From: Pseudanabaena mucicola FACHB-723
GTDB lineage: Bacteria; Cyanobacteriota; Cyanobacteriia; Pseudanabaenales; Pseudanabaenaceae
Direction: 5' to 3'
NCBI RefSeq assembly: GCF_014696385.1
Contig: NZ_JACJQB010000013.1
Span: 18,424 to 82,423, forward strand
Length of the DNA stretch: 64,000 bases
The notes under the pieces are model-generated. The model searched no databases. It was not told the DNA's origin and worked only from the letters and a program-made list of their open reading frames with translations. Shown here one piece after another: positions 1 to 10,413 of this stretch. Made by a program: the position numbers and the translations under genes. The stretch's first letter is position 1, and each line of letters opens with the position of its first letter.

Positions 1-1233
1 ATTGTATCTTACTTGACATTTCCATTGATTAACATTCTAGCAATTGTGGCAAGTTTTAATCTTTTGAAAAATCTAGATTTTAATATAAAACAGGCTGCTT
101 TTGGCACACTAAGCTTATTATTCTGCACAAGTTTTCTACACTATTCACAAATACATCAAGAGAATAGTTTAGATTTTTTAATGACTACTAGCGGATATTT
201 ACTTCATTTATTATGGTTAGCCTCTAACTCGATTCTATTTCTATGGCTAGGTTTATCTGCTTTGGGGTTTAACTTGTTGATTCGCTTACCCCTAGCAATA
301 AATAGTATTTCTGTAGCTATATTTACTGGAGTACAGATTTATCTTCAAAGTAAATTGGCAACTTATGATTTAAATCATACCAAGAAATCTATAATTAAAT
401 ACTTGACTGTTGCTGCGATAGTTTATGGCTTTTTCTTGGGAATAGATCGATTTTATCATTGGATGAGATTTGATACTTTTAGCGGCTCATACACATCTAT
501 TTGGGCAGAGCAAATGAAATCTAACAATCCAAACCTACCTAACTCTTTCCCTTTCTCAGTTCCTTTTATAGAAGGATTTTTAGGATTTTTGTTTTCACCA
601 GAAAGATCCATATTCTTGTTTAATCCATTAATTTTAGTAACTTTATATATTTCAATCAAAAATTGGAAAGATATTTCCTATAAAGTACGTGCTTTTTTGC
701 TTTCACTAATCTTCTTGTTACTTGTAACTATAACTACTTATTCTACTTGGTTTTTATGGGGTGGAGCTGGTTCTTGGGGATCAAGGTATACAACTACAGC
801 CTCACAATTGATTAGTTTGATTGCAATACCATTAGCAATGAAATTTAGCTTAAAAAACGTTATTGAAAAATTTGTTTTTAAAGTAATTATCTTAGTTAGC
901 TTATTGATCCAATTATCTTCGGTACTCTTTGATTTTAACTTGGAATTAACACAAAAAGATGTGTCTAGCCAATTTACAGTTGTTCAAAGATTTCTTAATG
1001 CGGTTGCTATTTTTACAGGAAATTTTGATAACTGGGGATTGCGTCCCAGTAGTGTTCCTGCTAACGAGTCACAACGTTTTATCACCATTATGTTTTTTCC
1101 TTGGAAAAATGCTTCGGGTTTGCTCCCAGCACATTTAACTATAGTAATTCAGTTTGCTTGGATAGTTTGTCTAATTATTTTGATTTATTTAATCTGGGTA
1201 CTATTAAAAAAAGTCTCAGTAATTCAAGATTAG
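1..1233 (+). CDS. Multi-pass membrane glycosyltransferase-like protein (GT-C/GT39 type), 5' truncated
   Basis: The reading frame is open from the first base, so the gene probably begins left of the window; a TTG at 13 is the first possible start seen but has no ribosome binding site. The visible ~410 residues are almost entirely hydrophobic helices. The stretch FSPERSIFLFNPLI followed by a Trp-rich loop with WGGAGSWGSRYT is the pattern found in the C-terminal half of GT-C membrane glycosyltransferases that use polyprenyl-phosphate sugars (established family knowledge; the acidic catalytic loop would lie in the missing N-terminus). The next gene is a polyprenyl-phosphate sugar synthase-like GT2, which would supply such a donor, so the pair plausibly glycosylates an envelope lipid or polymer. 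Substrate unknown. Confidence 0.6.
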   Translation: MVSYLTFPLINILAIVASFNLLKNLDFNIKQAAFGTLSLLFCTSFLHYSQIHQENSLDFLMTTSGYLLHLLWLASNSILFLWLGLSALGFNLLIRLPLAINSISVAIFTGVQIYLQSKLATYDLNHTKKSIIKYLTVAAIVYGFFLGIDRFYHWMRFDTFSGSYTSIWAEQMKSNNPNLPNSFPFSVPFIEGFLGFLFSPERSIFLFNPLILVTLYISIKNWKDISYKVRAFLLSLIFLLLVTITTYSTWFLWGGAGSWGSRYTTTASQLISLIAIPLAMKFSLKNVIEKFVFKVIILVSLLIQLSSVLFDFNLELTQKDVSSQFTVVQRFLNAVAIFTGNFDNWGLRPSSVPANESQRFITIMFFPWKNASGLLPAHLTIVIQFAWIVCLIILIYLIWVLLKKVSVIQD

Positions 1234-1362
1234 GTACTAGTCCTTGAATCAGTGGCAAGATAAAGTAGAGGCAGAGAAAAGGCGAAAGCTAGGGAATGCT
1301 CTCACTGCCAACAAGTGCATACATAATCTTACATCTCAAAATATTTTTTCGTCTTTAATCAT

Positions 1363-2616
1363 ATGTCTCACTCTCTTATCCCAGTTCCTGTAGGTTCGTT
1401 TCAAGTTAATGAACTATTAATTAATGTAGAGTCATTAAGTTCTCAACAAAATAATCAACAGGCACAAGAATCAGTGTTTTTTTCTCTAATTGTCCCGACT
1501 TATAATGAAAGTAAAAATTTATATAAACTAGTAGAAATATTGACGCAATTATTAGGGGATTATTGTCATGATAACTATGAATTAATCATTGTCGATGATG
1601 ATAGTCCTGACTTGACATGGCAAGTAGGTCTAGATCTAATGCCAATATATCCCCAATTAAGGGTGATGCGTAGGCAAGGGGAAAAGGGATTGTCAACAGC
1701 AGTAATTAGGGGATGGCAAGCTTCGCAGGGAGAGATCTTAGGAGTGATTGATGGCGATCTACAGCATCCCCCTGAAACCCTGATTAAGATGCTCGACTGC
1801 ATGAAACAAGGTGCAGATCTAACCGTTGCTAGTCGTCATGTGGAAGGCGGCGGTGTTAGCGACTGGGGCTTTATCCGCAGAGTGCTATCAAGGGGCGCAC
1901 AGATGCTCGGCTTGATCATTTTGCCCAGCGTTATCGGTCGGGTGTCAGACCCAATGAGCGGTTACTTTATGGTGAGACGAAGTGCGATCGCAAACTGCTC
2001 CATGAATCCCTTGGGATACAAAATTCTCATCGAAGTGCTTGGGCGGGGCAATATTGGCACTGTGTCGGAAGTAGGCTATGTGTTTCAGGAACGTCAAGAA
2101 GGCGAAAGCAAGGTGACTTGGCGGCAATATGTGGACTATATTTTGCATCTCCTGCGGTTGCGATCACGGGGGAGAATCACCAAATTGCGAGAAAAACTGC
2201 GCGTCCCTGTCAAACGTTTTCTCAAATTTGGCATCGTTGGCTTTAGTGGTGTGTTTGTCGATATGGTAATTTTCTATTTACTCAGCGATGCCTCTACCCT
2301 TGGTTGGGGGATCACCCGCAGCAAAGTAATTGCGGCTGAAGTAGCCGTTGTCAATAATTTTCTTTGGAACGATGTTTGGACTTTCAGGGATTTATCTAAG
2401 CAACAATCTGGAATCCGCAAACTAATCAAGCGCTTCATCAAGTTCAACCTCATTTGTCTAATCGGCATTGGTTTAAACCTAATTATCCTTAATCTCCTCT
2501 ACAACTATTTCGGCATCAATAAGTATTTGGCAAACCTGATTGCGATCGCAATCGTCACAGTTTGGAACTTCTGGTTCAACCTCAAACTTAGTTGGCGAGT
2601 CACAGAGACTAAATAA
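1363..2616 (+). CDS. Polyprenyl-phosphate glycosyltransferase (DPM1-like GT2) fused to GtrA membrane domain
   Basis: Residues about 40-270 form a GT-A fold family 2 glycosyltransferase of the dolichol-phosphate-mannose synthase type: nucleotide-sugar binding VPTYNES (44-50), acidic VDDDSPD (77-83) and the metal-binding DGDLQHPPE (130-138). Residues about 285-410 are a GtrA domain with four hydrophobic helices, including the NNFLWNDVWTF stretch typical of GtrA. Such fusions transfer a sugar from a nucleotide donor to polyprenyl phosphate and help flip the product across the membrane (family knowledge). It follows the membrane glycosyltransferase on the same strand by 129 bp, consistent with one pathway. 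The sugar cannot be read from sequence. A long hairpin follows the stop at once. Confidence 0.85.
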   Translation: MSHSLIPVPVGSFQVNELLINVESLSSQQNNQQAQESVFFSLIVPTYNESKNLYKLVEILTQLLGDYCHDNYELIIVDDDSPDLTWQVGLDLMPIYPQLRVMRRQGEKGLSTAVIRGWQASQGEILGVIDGDLQHPPETLIKMLDCMKQGADLTVASRHVEGGGVSDWGFIRRVLSRGAQMLGLIILPSVIGRVSDPMSGYFMVRRSAIANCSMNPLGYKILIEVLGRGNIGTVSEVGYVFQERQEGESKVTWRQYVDYILHLLRLRSRGRITKLREKLRVPVKRFLKFGIVGFSGVFVDMVIFYLLSDASTLGWGITRSKVIAAEVAVVNNFLWNDVWTFRDLSKQQSGIRKLIKRFIKFNLICLIGIGLNLIILNLLYNYFGINKYLANLIAIAIVTVWNFWFNLKLSWRVTETK

Positions 2617-3023
2617 GTATGGTTATAAAAAGAGAGTTGCAGCGCTTCGCGCCGCAACTCTCTTTTTATAACGTAAATGGCTGTAGCTTTACCAAAATAA
2701 ATATCGGTCAAAAGTGAGATTATTGCGATTATTTGTGATTTAATGAAGTTTTGTTAAGAAAAGTTCAAAAGATATTTACTTAACAAAGTTTACTTGCATG
2801 ACTCAAATTATTGCAGGGTAAATACTTCAGCTAATCTAATTTATTCTAAACAATTGTTACAAACTCCCTAGAGCGACACAAACCTAAATCTATAATTACG
2901 ACATCGTGGCTCAGCGACTCTTGTAAAGCAGTAATTATCTCATTCATAGATTCCTCGCTATGAGAGAGCTAGCCTAATCGTTTAATCTACTTTGTCTTAA
3001 CAGTCTGAGAGAGGAAAATTTTC
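2617..3023. other. 407 bp intergenic region with psaA leader
   Basis: After the hairpin at 2622-2672 the region is AT-rich and has no open frame of note. It must hold the psaA promoter. The segment AGAGAGGAAA at 3009-3018 is a good ribosome binding site for the ATG at 3024. A TGTTAAGAAAAGTTCAAAAG stretch near 2753 loosely resembles an HLR1 (RpaB) site, but the match is too weak to call. Confidence 0.5.
2622..2690. repeat. Hairpin of the AGAGAGTTGC family with one MITE-like terminus; likely terminator
   Basis: Perfect 19 bp stem (2622-2640 with 2654-2672) around a 13-base GC-rich loop, starting 5 bp after the glycosyltransferase stop. The arm ends in AGAGAGTTGC, shared with hairpins at 22718, 23865 and 42326 and, in variant form, 25954. 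Downstream, 2671-2690 read in reverse gives AAAGCTACAGCCATTTACGT, matching the termini of the 97-99 bp elements described elsewhere in this list. Confidence 0.7.
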
Positions 3024-5276
3024 ATGACAATGACTCCTCAAAAGCCAGACACAGAGGTAAAGGTATCGGTTGATCGTGATGTAGTACCTACTTCCTTCGA
3101 GAAGTGGGGACAACCTGGTCACTTCGATCGCACCCTTAAGAAGGGACCAAAAACCACCACATGGATTTGGGATCTTCATGCCAATGTGCATGACTTTGAC
3201 AGTTTCACAACCGAAGAAGATACTGCCCGTAAGATCTTCTCTGCTCATTTTGGGCATCTAGGTATTATCTTTATCTGGCTCAGTGGTATGTATTACCACG
3301 GTGCAAAATTCTCCAACTACACTGGTTGGCTTGCCGATCCAGTCAACATCAAACCCAGCGCCCAAGTGGTCTGGAATGTTGTCGGTCAAGATATCTTGAA
3401 CGGCGATGTTGGTGGCGGTTTCCAAGGTATTCAAATCACTTCTGGTTTGTTCCACCTGTGGAGAGCATCTGGTATCACCACCGAGTATCAACTCCTCTGT
3501 ACCGCAATTGGCGGTTTGGTGATGGCAGGCTTAATGTTCTTCGCTGGTTGGTTCCACTACCACAAGGCAGCTCCTAAACTTGAGTGGTTTAAGAATGCTG
3601 AATCGATGATGAACCACCACTTGGCTGGTTTACTCGGTTTGGGTTCACTCTCTTGGGCTGGACATCAGATCCACGTATCGATTCCTATCAACTACTACCT
3701 TGATAAGGGCGTACCTGCCGATCAGATCCCTCTTCCTCATGAGTTCATCACCAATCCTCAATTGATGGCGGACATCTTCCCTAGCTTTGCTCAGGGCTTA
3801 ACACCTTTCTTCACTTTGAACTGGGGTGCTTATGCAGATTTCCTAACCTTCAAGGGTGGTTTGAATCCTCAGACTGGATCTCTTTGGCTAACTGACCAAG
3901 CTCACCATCACCTTGCGATCGCAACTCTTTTCATCATTGCTGGCCATATGTACCGCACCAACTGGGGTATCGGTCACAGCATGAAGGAAATCCTTGAAGC
4001 TCACAAGGGTCCTCTAACTGGTGAAGGTCATAAGGGTCTATACGAAATCTTGACCTCTTCTTGGCATGCACAGCTCGCTGTCAACCTCGCTTTGATGGGT
4101 TCTTTGAGCATCATCGTCGCTCAGCACATGTACGCGATGCCTGCTTACCCCTACATTGCGATCGACTACGCAACTCAAGTTTCTCTATTCACACATCACA
4201 TGTGGATTGGCGGCTTCTTGATCTGTGGTGCGGCTGCTCACGCAGGTATCTTCATGGTTCGCGATTACGATCCTGCTAAGAATGTAAACAACTTGCTTGA
4301 TCGGATGTTGCGTCACCGTGATGCAATTATTTCTCATCTCAACTGGGTATGTATTTTCCTCGGCTTCCACAGCTTTGGTCTTTACATCCACAACGACACC
4401 ATGCGTGCATTGGGTCGTCCTCAAGATATGTTCTCCGACACCGCAATTCAGTTGAAGCCCGTCTTCGCTAACTGGATTCAAGGTATCCATGCTGCTGCTG
4501 CTGGTACAACCGCTCCTTACGCAACCTCTAGTGTTAGCCCCATCTTTGGCGGTGAAACTCTTGTTGTTGGCGGTAAAGTAGCTGCTGCTCACATGGTTCT
4601 CGGTACAGCTGACTTCTTGGTACACCACATTCATGCGTTTACCATTCACGTCACTGTTTTGATCTTGCTGAAAGGCGTGCTTTATGCTCGTAGCTCTCGC
4701 TTGATTCCAGACAAAGCTGAACTTGGTTTCCGCTTCCCTTGCGACGGTCCTGGTCGTGGCGGCACATGTCAAGTTTCGGCATGGGATCACGTATTCCTCG
4801 GTCTTTTCTGGATGTACAACTGTATTTCCGTTGTCATCTTCCACTTCTCTTGGAAAATGCAGTCCGATATCTTCGGTACTGTTGACGCAAGCGGCACAAT
4901 CACCAACATGGCTGGCGGCAACTTTGCACAGAGTGCATTGACCATCAATGGCTGGTTGCGTGACTTCTTGTGGGCACAAGCTTCCAATGTTATTCAATCC
5001 TACGGTTCGGCATTGTCGGCTTACGGTTTGATCTTCTTAGGCGCTCACTTCATCTGGGCCTTTAGCCTCATGTTCCTATTCAGTGGTCGTGGCTACTGGC
5101 AAGAACTCATCGAGTCAATCGTTTGGGCACACAACAAGCTCAACGTCGCTCCTGCTATCTCTCCTCGCGCTTTGAGCATTACTCAAGGTCGTGCAGTGGG
5201 TCTAGCTCACTACCTCTTAGGTGGAATTGCCACAACTTGGGCATTCTTCCTAGCCCGTTACGGTGCACTTGGCTAA
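3024..5276 (+). CDS. psaA: Photosystem I P700 chlorophyll a apoprotein A1
   Basis: Large core subunit of photosystem I in the thylakoid membrane. With PsaB it binds P700, most core chlorophylls, the A0/A1 cofactors and the shared 4Fe-4S cluster FX. At 750 residues it has the usual length. Diagnostic segments are [20 protein letters not shown] near the N-terminus, many paired His chlorophyll ligands ([34 protein letters not shown]), the FX loop [12 protein letters not shown] with both Cys, and the P700 region [20 protein letters not shown]. The loop before PFFTLNW is a few residues shorter than in many homologues as I remember them. psaB follows after 25 bp, so they are co-transcribed. Codon choice is biased toward C-ending codons, as in other highly expressed genes here. 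Confidence 0.99.
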   Translation: MTMTPQKPDTEVKVSVDRDVVPTSFEKWGQPGHFDRTLKKGPKTTTWIWDLHANVHDFDSFTTEEDTARKIFSAHFGHLGIIFIWLSGMYYHGAKFSNYTGWLADPVNIKPSAQVVWNVVGQDILNGDVGGGFQGIQITSGLFHLWRASGITTEYQLLCTAIGGLVMAGLMFFAGWFHYHKAAPKLEWFKNAESMMNHHLAGLLGLGSLSWAGHQIHVSIPINYYLDKGVPADQIPLPHEFITNPQLMADIFPSFAQGLTPFFTLNWGAYADFLTFKGGLNPQTGSLWLTDQAHHHLAIATLFIIAGHMYRTNWGIGHSMKEILEAHKGPLTGEGHKGLYEILTSSWHAQLAVNLALMGSLSIIVAQHMYAMPAYPYIAIDYATQVSLFTHHMWIGGFLICGAAAHAGIFMVRDYDPAKNVNNLLDRMLRHRDAIISHLNWVCIFLGFHSFGLYIHNDTMRALGRPQDMFSDTAIQLKPVFANWIQGIHAAAAGTTAPYATSSVSPIFGGETLVVGGKVAAAHMVLGTADFLVHHIHAFTIHVTVLILLKGVLYARSSRLIPDKAELGFRFPCDGPGRGGTCQVSAWDHVFLGLFWMYNCISVVIFHFSWKMQSDIFGTVDASGTITNMAGGNFAQSALTINGWLRDFLWAQASNVIQSYGSALSAYGLIFLGAHFIWAFSLMFLFSGRGYWQELIESIVWAHNKLNVAPAISPRALSITQGRAVGLAHYLLGGIATTWAFFLARYGALG

Positions 5277-5301
5277 TATTAACGGAGAAATTGAAGTAAT
5301 T

Positions 5302-7530
5302 ATGGCAACGAAATTTCCTAAGTTTAGCCAGGCTCTCGCACAAGATCCAACAACCCGTCGGATCTGGTATGCGATCGCTACAGCGAACGATTTTGAAAGT
5401 CACGATGGTGTTACTGAAGAAAGTCTTTACCAAAAGATCTTTGCTTCACACTTCGGACACTTGGCAATCATCTTCCTGTGGACATCTGGCAACCTGTTTC
5501 ACGTAGCGTGGCAGGGTAACTTCGAGCAATGGATTCAAAATCCTCTCACCACACGTCCCATCGCCCATGCGATCTGGGATCCTCACTTTGGTAAGGCAGC
5601 AGTTGAAGCGTTCACTCAAACTGATGCTGCTGGTCCTGTTAACGTCGCTTACTCTGGTGTTTACCACTGGTGGTACACCATCGGAATGCGTACCAATGCT
5701 GAGCTATTCACTGGTGCGATCTGGATGCTAGTATTTGCTGCCGTCCTGCTCTTTGCAGGTTGGTTGCACCTACAGCCCAGCTTCCGTCCTAGTCTCTCTT
5801 GGTTCAAGAATGCTGAGTCTCGCCTCAACCACCACTTGGCTGGTTTGTTTGGAGCAAGCTCCTTGGCATGGACTGGTCACATGGTTCACGTTGCGATTCC
5901 TGAATCTCGCGGTATCCATGTCGGTTGGGATAACTTCTTGAGCGTTCCTCCTCACCCAGCAGGTCTTGCACCTTTCTTCACTGGTAACTGGGGCGTATAT
6001 GCTCAGAATCCTGATACCGCAGGTCATGTGTTTGGTTCTTCTCAAGGCGCTGGTACTGCAATCCTCACCTTCTTAGGTGGTTTCCATCCTCAAACCGAGT
6101 CTCTTTGGTTGACTGATATTGCTCATCACCACCTTGCGATCGCAGTATTGTTCATCATTGCTGGTCACATGTACCGCACCAACTTTGGTATCGGTCACAG
6201 CATCAAAGAGATCTTGTCTGCACACAATCCTCCTAAGGGTACTCCTTTCGGTGGTTTGTTAGGCGATGGTCACAAAGGCTTGTATGACACAGTTAACAAC
6301 TCCTTGCACTTCCAACTCGGTCTTGCTCTTGCTTCTTTGGGTGTAATCACATCCTTGGTTGCTCAGCACATGTACTCGATGCCTTCCTATGCTTTCATCG
6401 CTAAGGACTTCACCACTCAAGCTGCTTTATATACTCATCACCAATATATTGCTGGTTTCTTGATGGTCGGTGCATTTGCTCACGGTGCGATCTTCTTCGT
6501 CCGTGACTACGATCCTGAAGCTAACAAGAACAACGTGCTTGCACGTATGCTCGAGCACAAAGAAGCAATCATCTCTCACTTAAGCTGGGTATCACTCTTC
6601 TTAGGTTTCCACACTCTCGGTATCTACGTTCACAACGACGTAATGCAAGCTTTCGGTACTCCTGAAAAGCAAATCTTGATCGAGCCTGTATTTGCTCAAT
6701 GGATTCAAGCTGCTCACGGTAAAGCATTGTATGGATTTGATGTCCTACTTTCTAACCCTGATAGCATCGCTGCAACAGCTTGGCCAAATAGCGGTAACGT
6801 TTGGTTGTCTGGTTGGTTGGCTGGTATCAACTCTGGTGATAACTCTTTGTTCCTCACCGTTGGTCCTGGCGACTTCCTAGTTCATCATGCGATCGCACTA
6901 GGTCTACACACCACCACCTTGATCTTGGTTAAGGGCGCGTTAGATGCTCGTGGATCTAAGCTCATGCCAGACAAGAAAGACTTCGGCTACAGCTTCCCTT
7001 GCGACGGTCCTGGTCGTGGCGGTACTTGCGATATCTCTGCATGGGATTCCTTCTACCTCGCCATGTTTTGGATGTTGAACACCATCGGTTGGACAACCTT
7101 CTACTGGCACTGGAAACACCTCGGTGTATGGCAAGGTAACGTTGCTCAGTTCAACGAATCCTCTGTCACCATTATGGGCTGGCTTCGTGACTACCTATGG
7201 CTCAACTCCGCACAGTTGATCAATGGCTATAACCCCTATGGTATGAACAATATCTCTGTTTGGGCTTGGATGTTCCTGTTTGGACACCTTGTTTGGGCAA
7301 CTGGTTTCATGTTCTTGATCTCTTGGCGTGGTTACTGGCAAGAATTGATCGAAACCCTTGTATGGGCTCACCAACGCACACCTCTTGCAAGTTTAGTTCA
7401 GTGGAAAGACAAGCCTGTGGCTCTCTCCATCGTTCAAGCTCGTTTGGTTGGCTTGGCTCACTTCACGATTGGCTACATTGTTACTTACGCAGCCTTCCTG
7501 ATTGCCTCCACATCGACTGCTTTCGGTTAA
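5302..7530 (+). CDS. psaB: Photosystem I P700 chlorophyll a apoprotein A2
   Basis: Second large PSI core subunit, partner of PsaA. I choose the ATG at 5302 ([16 protein letters not shown], the universal PsaB N-terminus) rather than an in-frame ATG at 5263 that overlaps psaA; ACGGAG at 5282-5287 is the likely ribosome binding site. Length is 742 residues, normal. Visible hallmarks: [52 protein letters not shown], the FX-binding [12 protein letters not shown], and the P700/A0 helix [21 protein letters not shown] strong terminator lies 21 bp after the stop, so psaA-psaB forms a closed two-gene operon. Confidence 0.99.
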   Translation: MATKFPKFSQALAQDPTTRRIWYAIATANDFESHDGVTEESLYQKIFASHFGHLAIIFLWTSGNLFHVAWQGNFEQWIQNPLTTRPIAHAIWDPHFGKAAVEAFTQTDAAGPVNVAYSGVYHWWYTIGMRTNAELFTGAIWMLVFAAVLLFAGWLHLQPSFRPSLSWFKNAESRLNHHLAGLFGASSLAWTGHMVHVAIPESRGIHVGWDNFLSVPPHPAGLAPFFTGNWGVYAQNPDTAGHVFGSSQGAGTAILTFLGGFHPQTESLWLTDIAHHHLAIAVLFIIAGHMYRTNFGIGHSIKEILSAHNPPKGTPFGGLLGDGHKGLYDTVNNSLHFQLGLALASLGVITSLVAQHMYSMPSYAFIAKDFTTQAALYTHHQYIAGFLMVGAFAHGAIFFVRDYDPEANKNNVLARMLEHKEAIISHLSWVSLFLGFHTLGIYVHNDVMQAFGTPEKQILIEPVFAQWIQAAHGKALYGFDVLLSNPDSIAATAWPNSGNVWLSGWLAGINSGDNSLFLTVGPGDFLVHHAIALGLHTTTLILVKGALDARGSKLMPDKKDFGYSFPCDGPGRGGTCDISAWDSFYLAMFWMLNTIGWTTFYWHWKHLGVWQGNVAQFNESSVTIMGWLRDYLWLNSAQLINGYNPYGMNNISVWAWMFLFGHLVWATGFMFLISWRGYWQELIETLVWAHQRTPLASLVQWKDKPVALSIVQARLVGLAHFTIGYIVTYAAFLIASTSTAFG

Positions 7531-7551
7531 TCTAGCTTGCTAAATTAGATG

Positions 7552-7593
7552 AATAACAAAATCCCCCACACTAATGTGGGGGATTTTGTTATT
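7552..7593 (+). terminator. Rho-independent terminator of psaAB
   Basis: Perfect 19 bp inverted repeat (7552-7570 with 7575-7593) around a CTAA loop, with CCCCC/GGGGG in the stem and a T-rich 3' arm, 21 bp downstream of psaB. Confidence 0.9.
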
Positions 7594-7735
7594 TGATGAT
7601 TAGTTATTCATTGCAACTGTTATTAAGATTTGCTACAGCTATATAACTGTCGAATGCCTAGCAAAAAAAGTTAAGATAGTAGACTGAGATTAAATTTGTA
7701 ATTTTGTAAACTAATAAAGGTCACGACATCAAGTT

Positions 7736-9556
7736 ATGGATGCAGTTGCAGAAAAGTCCAGTGATATTAAACCGAGTGATATCCTGCGGCAAGCCGATAC
7801 TGAAAAACTAGCGCGGATTCGCCACACTTGTTCCCATGTGATGGCGATGGCAGTCCAAAAGTTATATCCCGATGCTAAGGTGACAATCGGTCCTGCAACT
7901 GAGAATGGCTTTTATTATGATTTTGATCGTAAAGAACCATTTGCCCCCAGCGATCTCAAAGCGATCGCTAAGGAAATGAAGCGGATCATTAAGTGGAATC
8001 AGCCCCTTGTGCGGCAGGAATTGCCACGTCCTGAAATGCTTGCCGAAATCGAAAAGCTGAATGAGCCTTACAAAATAGAATTATTAGCGGCAATTCCTGA
8101 AGGACAAAATATTAGTCGCTATTTTATTGGTGATCCTGAAAAGCTTGAAAAGCAACCTTGGTGGGATTTGTGTGCGGGACCGCACCTTGGTAGTACAGGA
8201 GATATTCACCCTGATGCCTTTGCTCTAGAAAGCATTGCGGGAGCTTATTGGCGCGGCGATGAAAAAAATCCGATGCTGCAACGTATTTATGGTACGGCGT
8301 GGGAAAGCCCTGAGCAGCTTCAGGCTTATCATGCGATGTTAGAAGAGGCTAAACGCCGTGATCACCGTACTATCGGTAAAGATCTACAACTATTCAGTAT
8401 TCAAGAAGATGCTGGTGGCGGATTGGTGTTCTGGCATCCCAAGGGGGCGATCATCCGCAATACGATCGAGACTTTTTGGAAAGATACCCATGTCAAGAAT
8501 GGTTACGAGTCAGTAACTACGCCCCATATGGCGAATTTAGACCTGTGGAAGATCTCTGGACATAATGATTTCTATCGCGAAAGTATGTTTCAGCCGATGG
8601 AAGTGGAGCATCAGGTTTATCAGCTTAAGCCGATGAACTGTCCTTTTCATGTCTTAATTTATAAAGATACGCTGCATTCCTATAAGGAGTTTCCGATCCG
8701 CTATGCTGAGCTTGGTACTGTGTACCGCTATGAGCGTTCTGGTACGATGCATGGTTTGATGCGGGTGCGCGGCTTTACCCAAGATGATGCTCATATTTTT
8801 TGTACTGAAGAACAGATTGAACAGGAGATTTTGGGGGTTCTGAACTTAGCAGAATTGATTCTTTCTACCTTTGGGTTTGCGAACTACGAAATCAATCTTT
8901 CTACTCGTCCAGAGAAATATGTTGGATCTGATGCGATTTGGGAGAAGTCCACTAAGGCGCTCAAGCAGGCGCTTAATCATAAGGGTTGGAATTATGTTGT
9001 TGATGAAGGGGGTGGCGCTTTCTATGGACCAAAGATCGATATTAAGATCGAAGATGCGATCGGTCGCCGTTGGCAATGTTCGACGATTCAGTTAGATTTT
9101 AATCTGCCCGATCGCTTCCAGATGGAATATGTTGGCGAAGATGGTGCAAGACATCAACCGATCATGATTCACCGTGCTTTGTTTGGTTCGGTTGAGCGCT
9201 TTATTGGTGTATTGATTGAAAGCTATGCGGGTGATTTTCCGTTGTGGCTTGCACCTGTACAGGCTAAGCTCATTGCTGTCTCTGATAGTCAAATGGATTA
9301 TGCAGAGCAGGTTGCTGCCAAGATGAAAGCGGCTGGGTTGCGTGTGCAACTAGACCATAGCGGTGATCGCATGGCTAAGCAAATCCGCAAAGCAGAAATG
9401 GAAAAAGTCCCTGTCATGGCAGTCATTGGTGCAAAGGAAGTTGAAGCTGGTACGCTCAGCATCCGTAGCCGCAAGCATGGCGAACTTGGTGCAATTTCCG
9501 TTGATGAGGTGATTAATAAAATGCAAGAAGCAATTTGCGATCGCACTTGGTTCTAA
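7736..9556 (+). CDS. thrS: Threonyl-tRNA synthetase
   Basis: Class II aminoacyl-tRNA synthetase that charges tRNA-Thr. Order: SAD editing-type domain at about 25-210 (HTCSHVMAMAV giving HxxxH, and DLCAGPHLG giving the CxxxH pair), catalytic core about 220-500 with the zinc-binding MNCPFH, motif 2 region YRYERSGTMHGLMRVRGF and motif 3 HRALFGSVERFIGVLIE, then an anticodon-binding domain about 505-600 (PVQAKLIAVSD onward). The 606-residue protein lacks the N-terminal TGS domain of the E. coli enzyme, as is usual in cyanobacteria. It starts at ATG 7736; an internal ATG at 7740 is out of frame. It stands alone, with a terminator on both sides. Confidence 0.97.
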   Translation: MDAVAEKSSDIKPSDILRQADTEKLARIRHTCSHVMAMAVQKLYPDAKVTIGPATENGFYYDFDRKEPFAPSDLKAIAKEMKRIIKWNQPLVRQELPRPEMLAEIEKLNEPYKIELLAAIPEGQNISRYFIGDPEKLEKQPWWDLCAGPHLGSTGDIHPDAFALESIAGAYWRGDEKNPMLQRIYGTAWESPEQLQAYHAMLEEAKRRDHRTIGKDLQLFSIQEDAGGGLVFWHPKGAIIRNTIETFWKDTHVKNGYESVTTPHMANLDLWKISGHNDFYRESMFQPMEVEHQVYQLKPMNCPFHVLIYKDTLHSYKEFPIRYAELGTVYRYERSGTMHGLMRVRGFTQDDAHIFCTEEQIEQEILGVLNLAELILSTFGFANYEINLSTRPEKYVGSDAIWEKSTKALKQALNHKGWNYVVDEGGGAFYGPKIDIKIEDAIGRRWQCSTIQLDFNLPDRFQMEYVGEDGARHQPIMIHRALFGSVERFIGVLIESYAGDFPLWLAPVQAKLIAVSDSQMDYAEQVAAKMKAAGLRVQLDHSGDRMAKQIRKAEMEKVPVMAVIGAKEVEAGTLSIRSRKHGELGAISVDEVINKMQEAICDRTWF

Positions 9557-9573
9557 CTTGCTTCACCGTATAT

Positions 9574-9610
9574 CAAAAGAAGTGTCGTGCTCTGCGTGGC
9601 ACTTCTTTTG
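9574..9610. terminator. Terminator between thrS and the DUF4079 gene
   Basis: Inverted repeat CAAAAGAAGTG (9574-9584) with CACTTCTTTTG (9600-9610), lying between two convergent genes. A-rich and T-rich flanks on both arms suit use in both directions. Confidence 0.75.
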
Positions 9611-9621
9611 TTGTTGTGGGG

Positions 9622-10344
9622 TTAATTTGCTGTTGGGGTAGGGGGTAATTGAGGACAGGTTCGATTTGTAAAATCACATTTGCCAAGATATGATTTTTGC
9701 CAAGTATAAGGAATTGATAGCAAATCCCTAGTGCCAGTCATGCCCTGTCCGATAAAGAGCAGTAAGGCTAAGCAGTTGAGGATGATATGAATATTGCGCC
9801 AACGATTTTGCTTGTCTTTGTAAATATCTTGAGTAATTGCAACGGAAATAATCATCAAGATTGCTGCGACGATACCATAGTAATAATGGGAAAAGAACCA
9901 TTCGTTATCCCGTCGAAATACTTCTGGTTGCCATCCTAAGATAAGTAAGCCGATCGCTGTGAAGGTGGCAAAAATATTGCGCCAATTTTTGATCTTGGCT
10001 TTGAATAGGAAAGTGAATGAGGCGATGGTTGCTATAAAAATAGCAATTACCGCGATTGCCCGTACAGGTTCTTTGGTAAAAGTATCATTTCTGATGAATC
10101 GAGAAAAGATTGGGTAAGCCATCCCCAATAGTGTCACACCGACGACGGAGATGCTTAGCCAATTTCCTACTTCCACATGTTCAGAGCCAACTATGGGTGG
10201 GATCTTACTTTTTTCGCCAGCAATGGTTTGCAAGCGACGTTGACGGACTAGCCAAGAGCGATGGGTGACAATGCCGATCAGAGGAAACACCACAATAATT
10301 GCGATCGCAGGATGTATTAAGGCAAAAAAATCTTCTAGTTCCAC
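9622..10344 (-). CDS. DUF4079-type membrane protein
   Basis: 240 residues with about six hydrophobic helices. The start LIHPAIAIIVVFPLIGIVTHRSW and the later SHYYYGIVAAILMI and RNIHIILNCLALLLF segments fit DUF4079, a membrane family of cyanobacteria and algae without assigned function. Conserved His in the helices (residues near 11, 150 and 185) recall haem-ligating membrane cytochromes such as b561, but that is inference. The C-terminal tail is short and Pro-rich with two Cys. Upstream on the same strand is the cyclase hybrid gene, 67 bp away and separated by an imperfect hairpin, so co-transcription is uncertain. Confidence 0.65.
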   Translation of the reverse strand: MELEDFFALIHPAIAIIVVFPLIGIVTHRSWLVRQRRLQTIAGEKSKIPPIVGSEHVEVGNWLSISVVGVTLLGMAYPIFSRFIRNDTFTKEPVRAIAVIAIFIATIASFTFLFKAKIKNWRNIFATFTAIGLLILGWQPEVFRRDNEWFFSHYYYGIVAAILMIISVAITQDIYKDKQNRWRNIHIILNCLALLLFIGQGMTGTRDLLSIPYTWQKSYLGKCDFTNRTCPQLPPTPTAN

Positions 10345-10380
10345 GTCATTAATCCCTAAATGAAGCCCTAAATAAATATA

Positions 10381-10413
10381 AAAATACAGCGCTTTGTGCT
10401 GATATTTATAGCT
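10381..10413. repeat. Degenerate MITE-like remnant ending in TATAGCT
   Basis: Imperfect hairpin around CAGCGCTTTGTGCTG followed by TATAGCT at 10407-10413. The last bases overlap the stop codon (TAG, 10414-10412) of the cyclase gene read on the minus strand. It looks like a decayed copy of the TATAGCT-bounded family seen intact at 17564 and 25923. Confidence 0.45.

Noticed and set aside
2753..2790. HLR1-like RpaB site upstream of psaA
   Set aside because: Only a loose match to the (G/T)TTACA direct repeat; not enough to call.
4185..4997. 270-codon open frame opposite psaA
   Set aside because: It mirrors the strong codon bias of psaA on the other strand, has no ribosome binding site and its translation is unlike any protein family.
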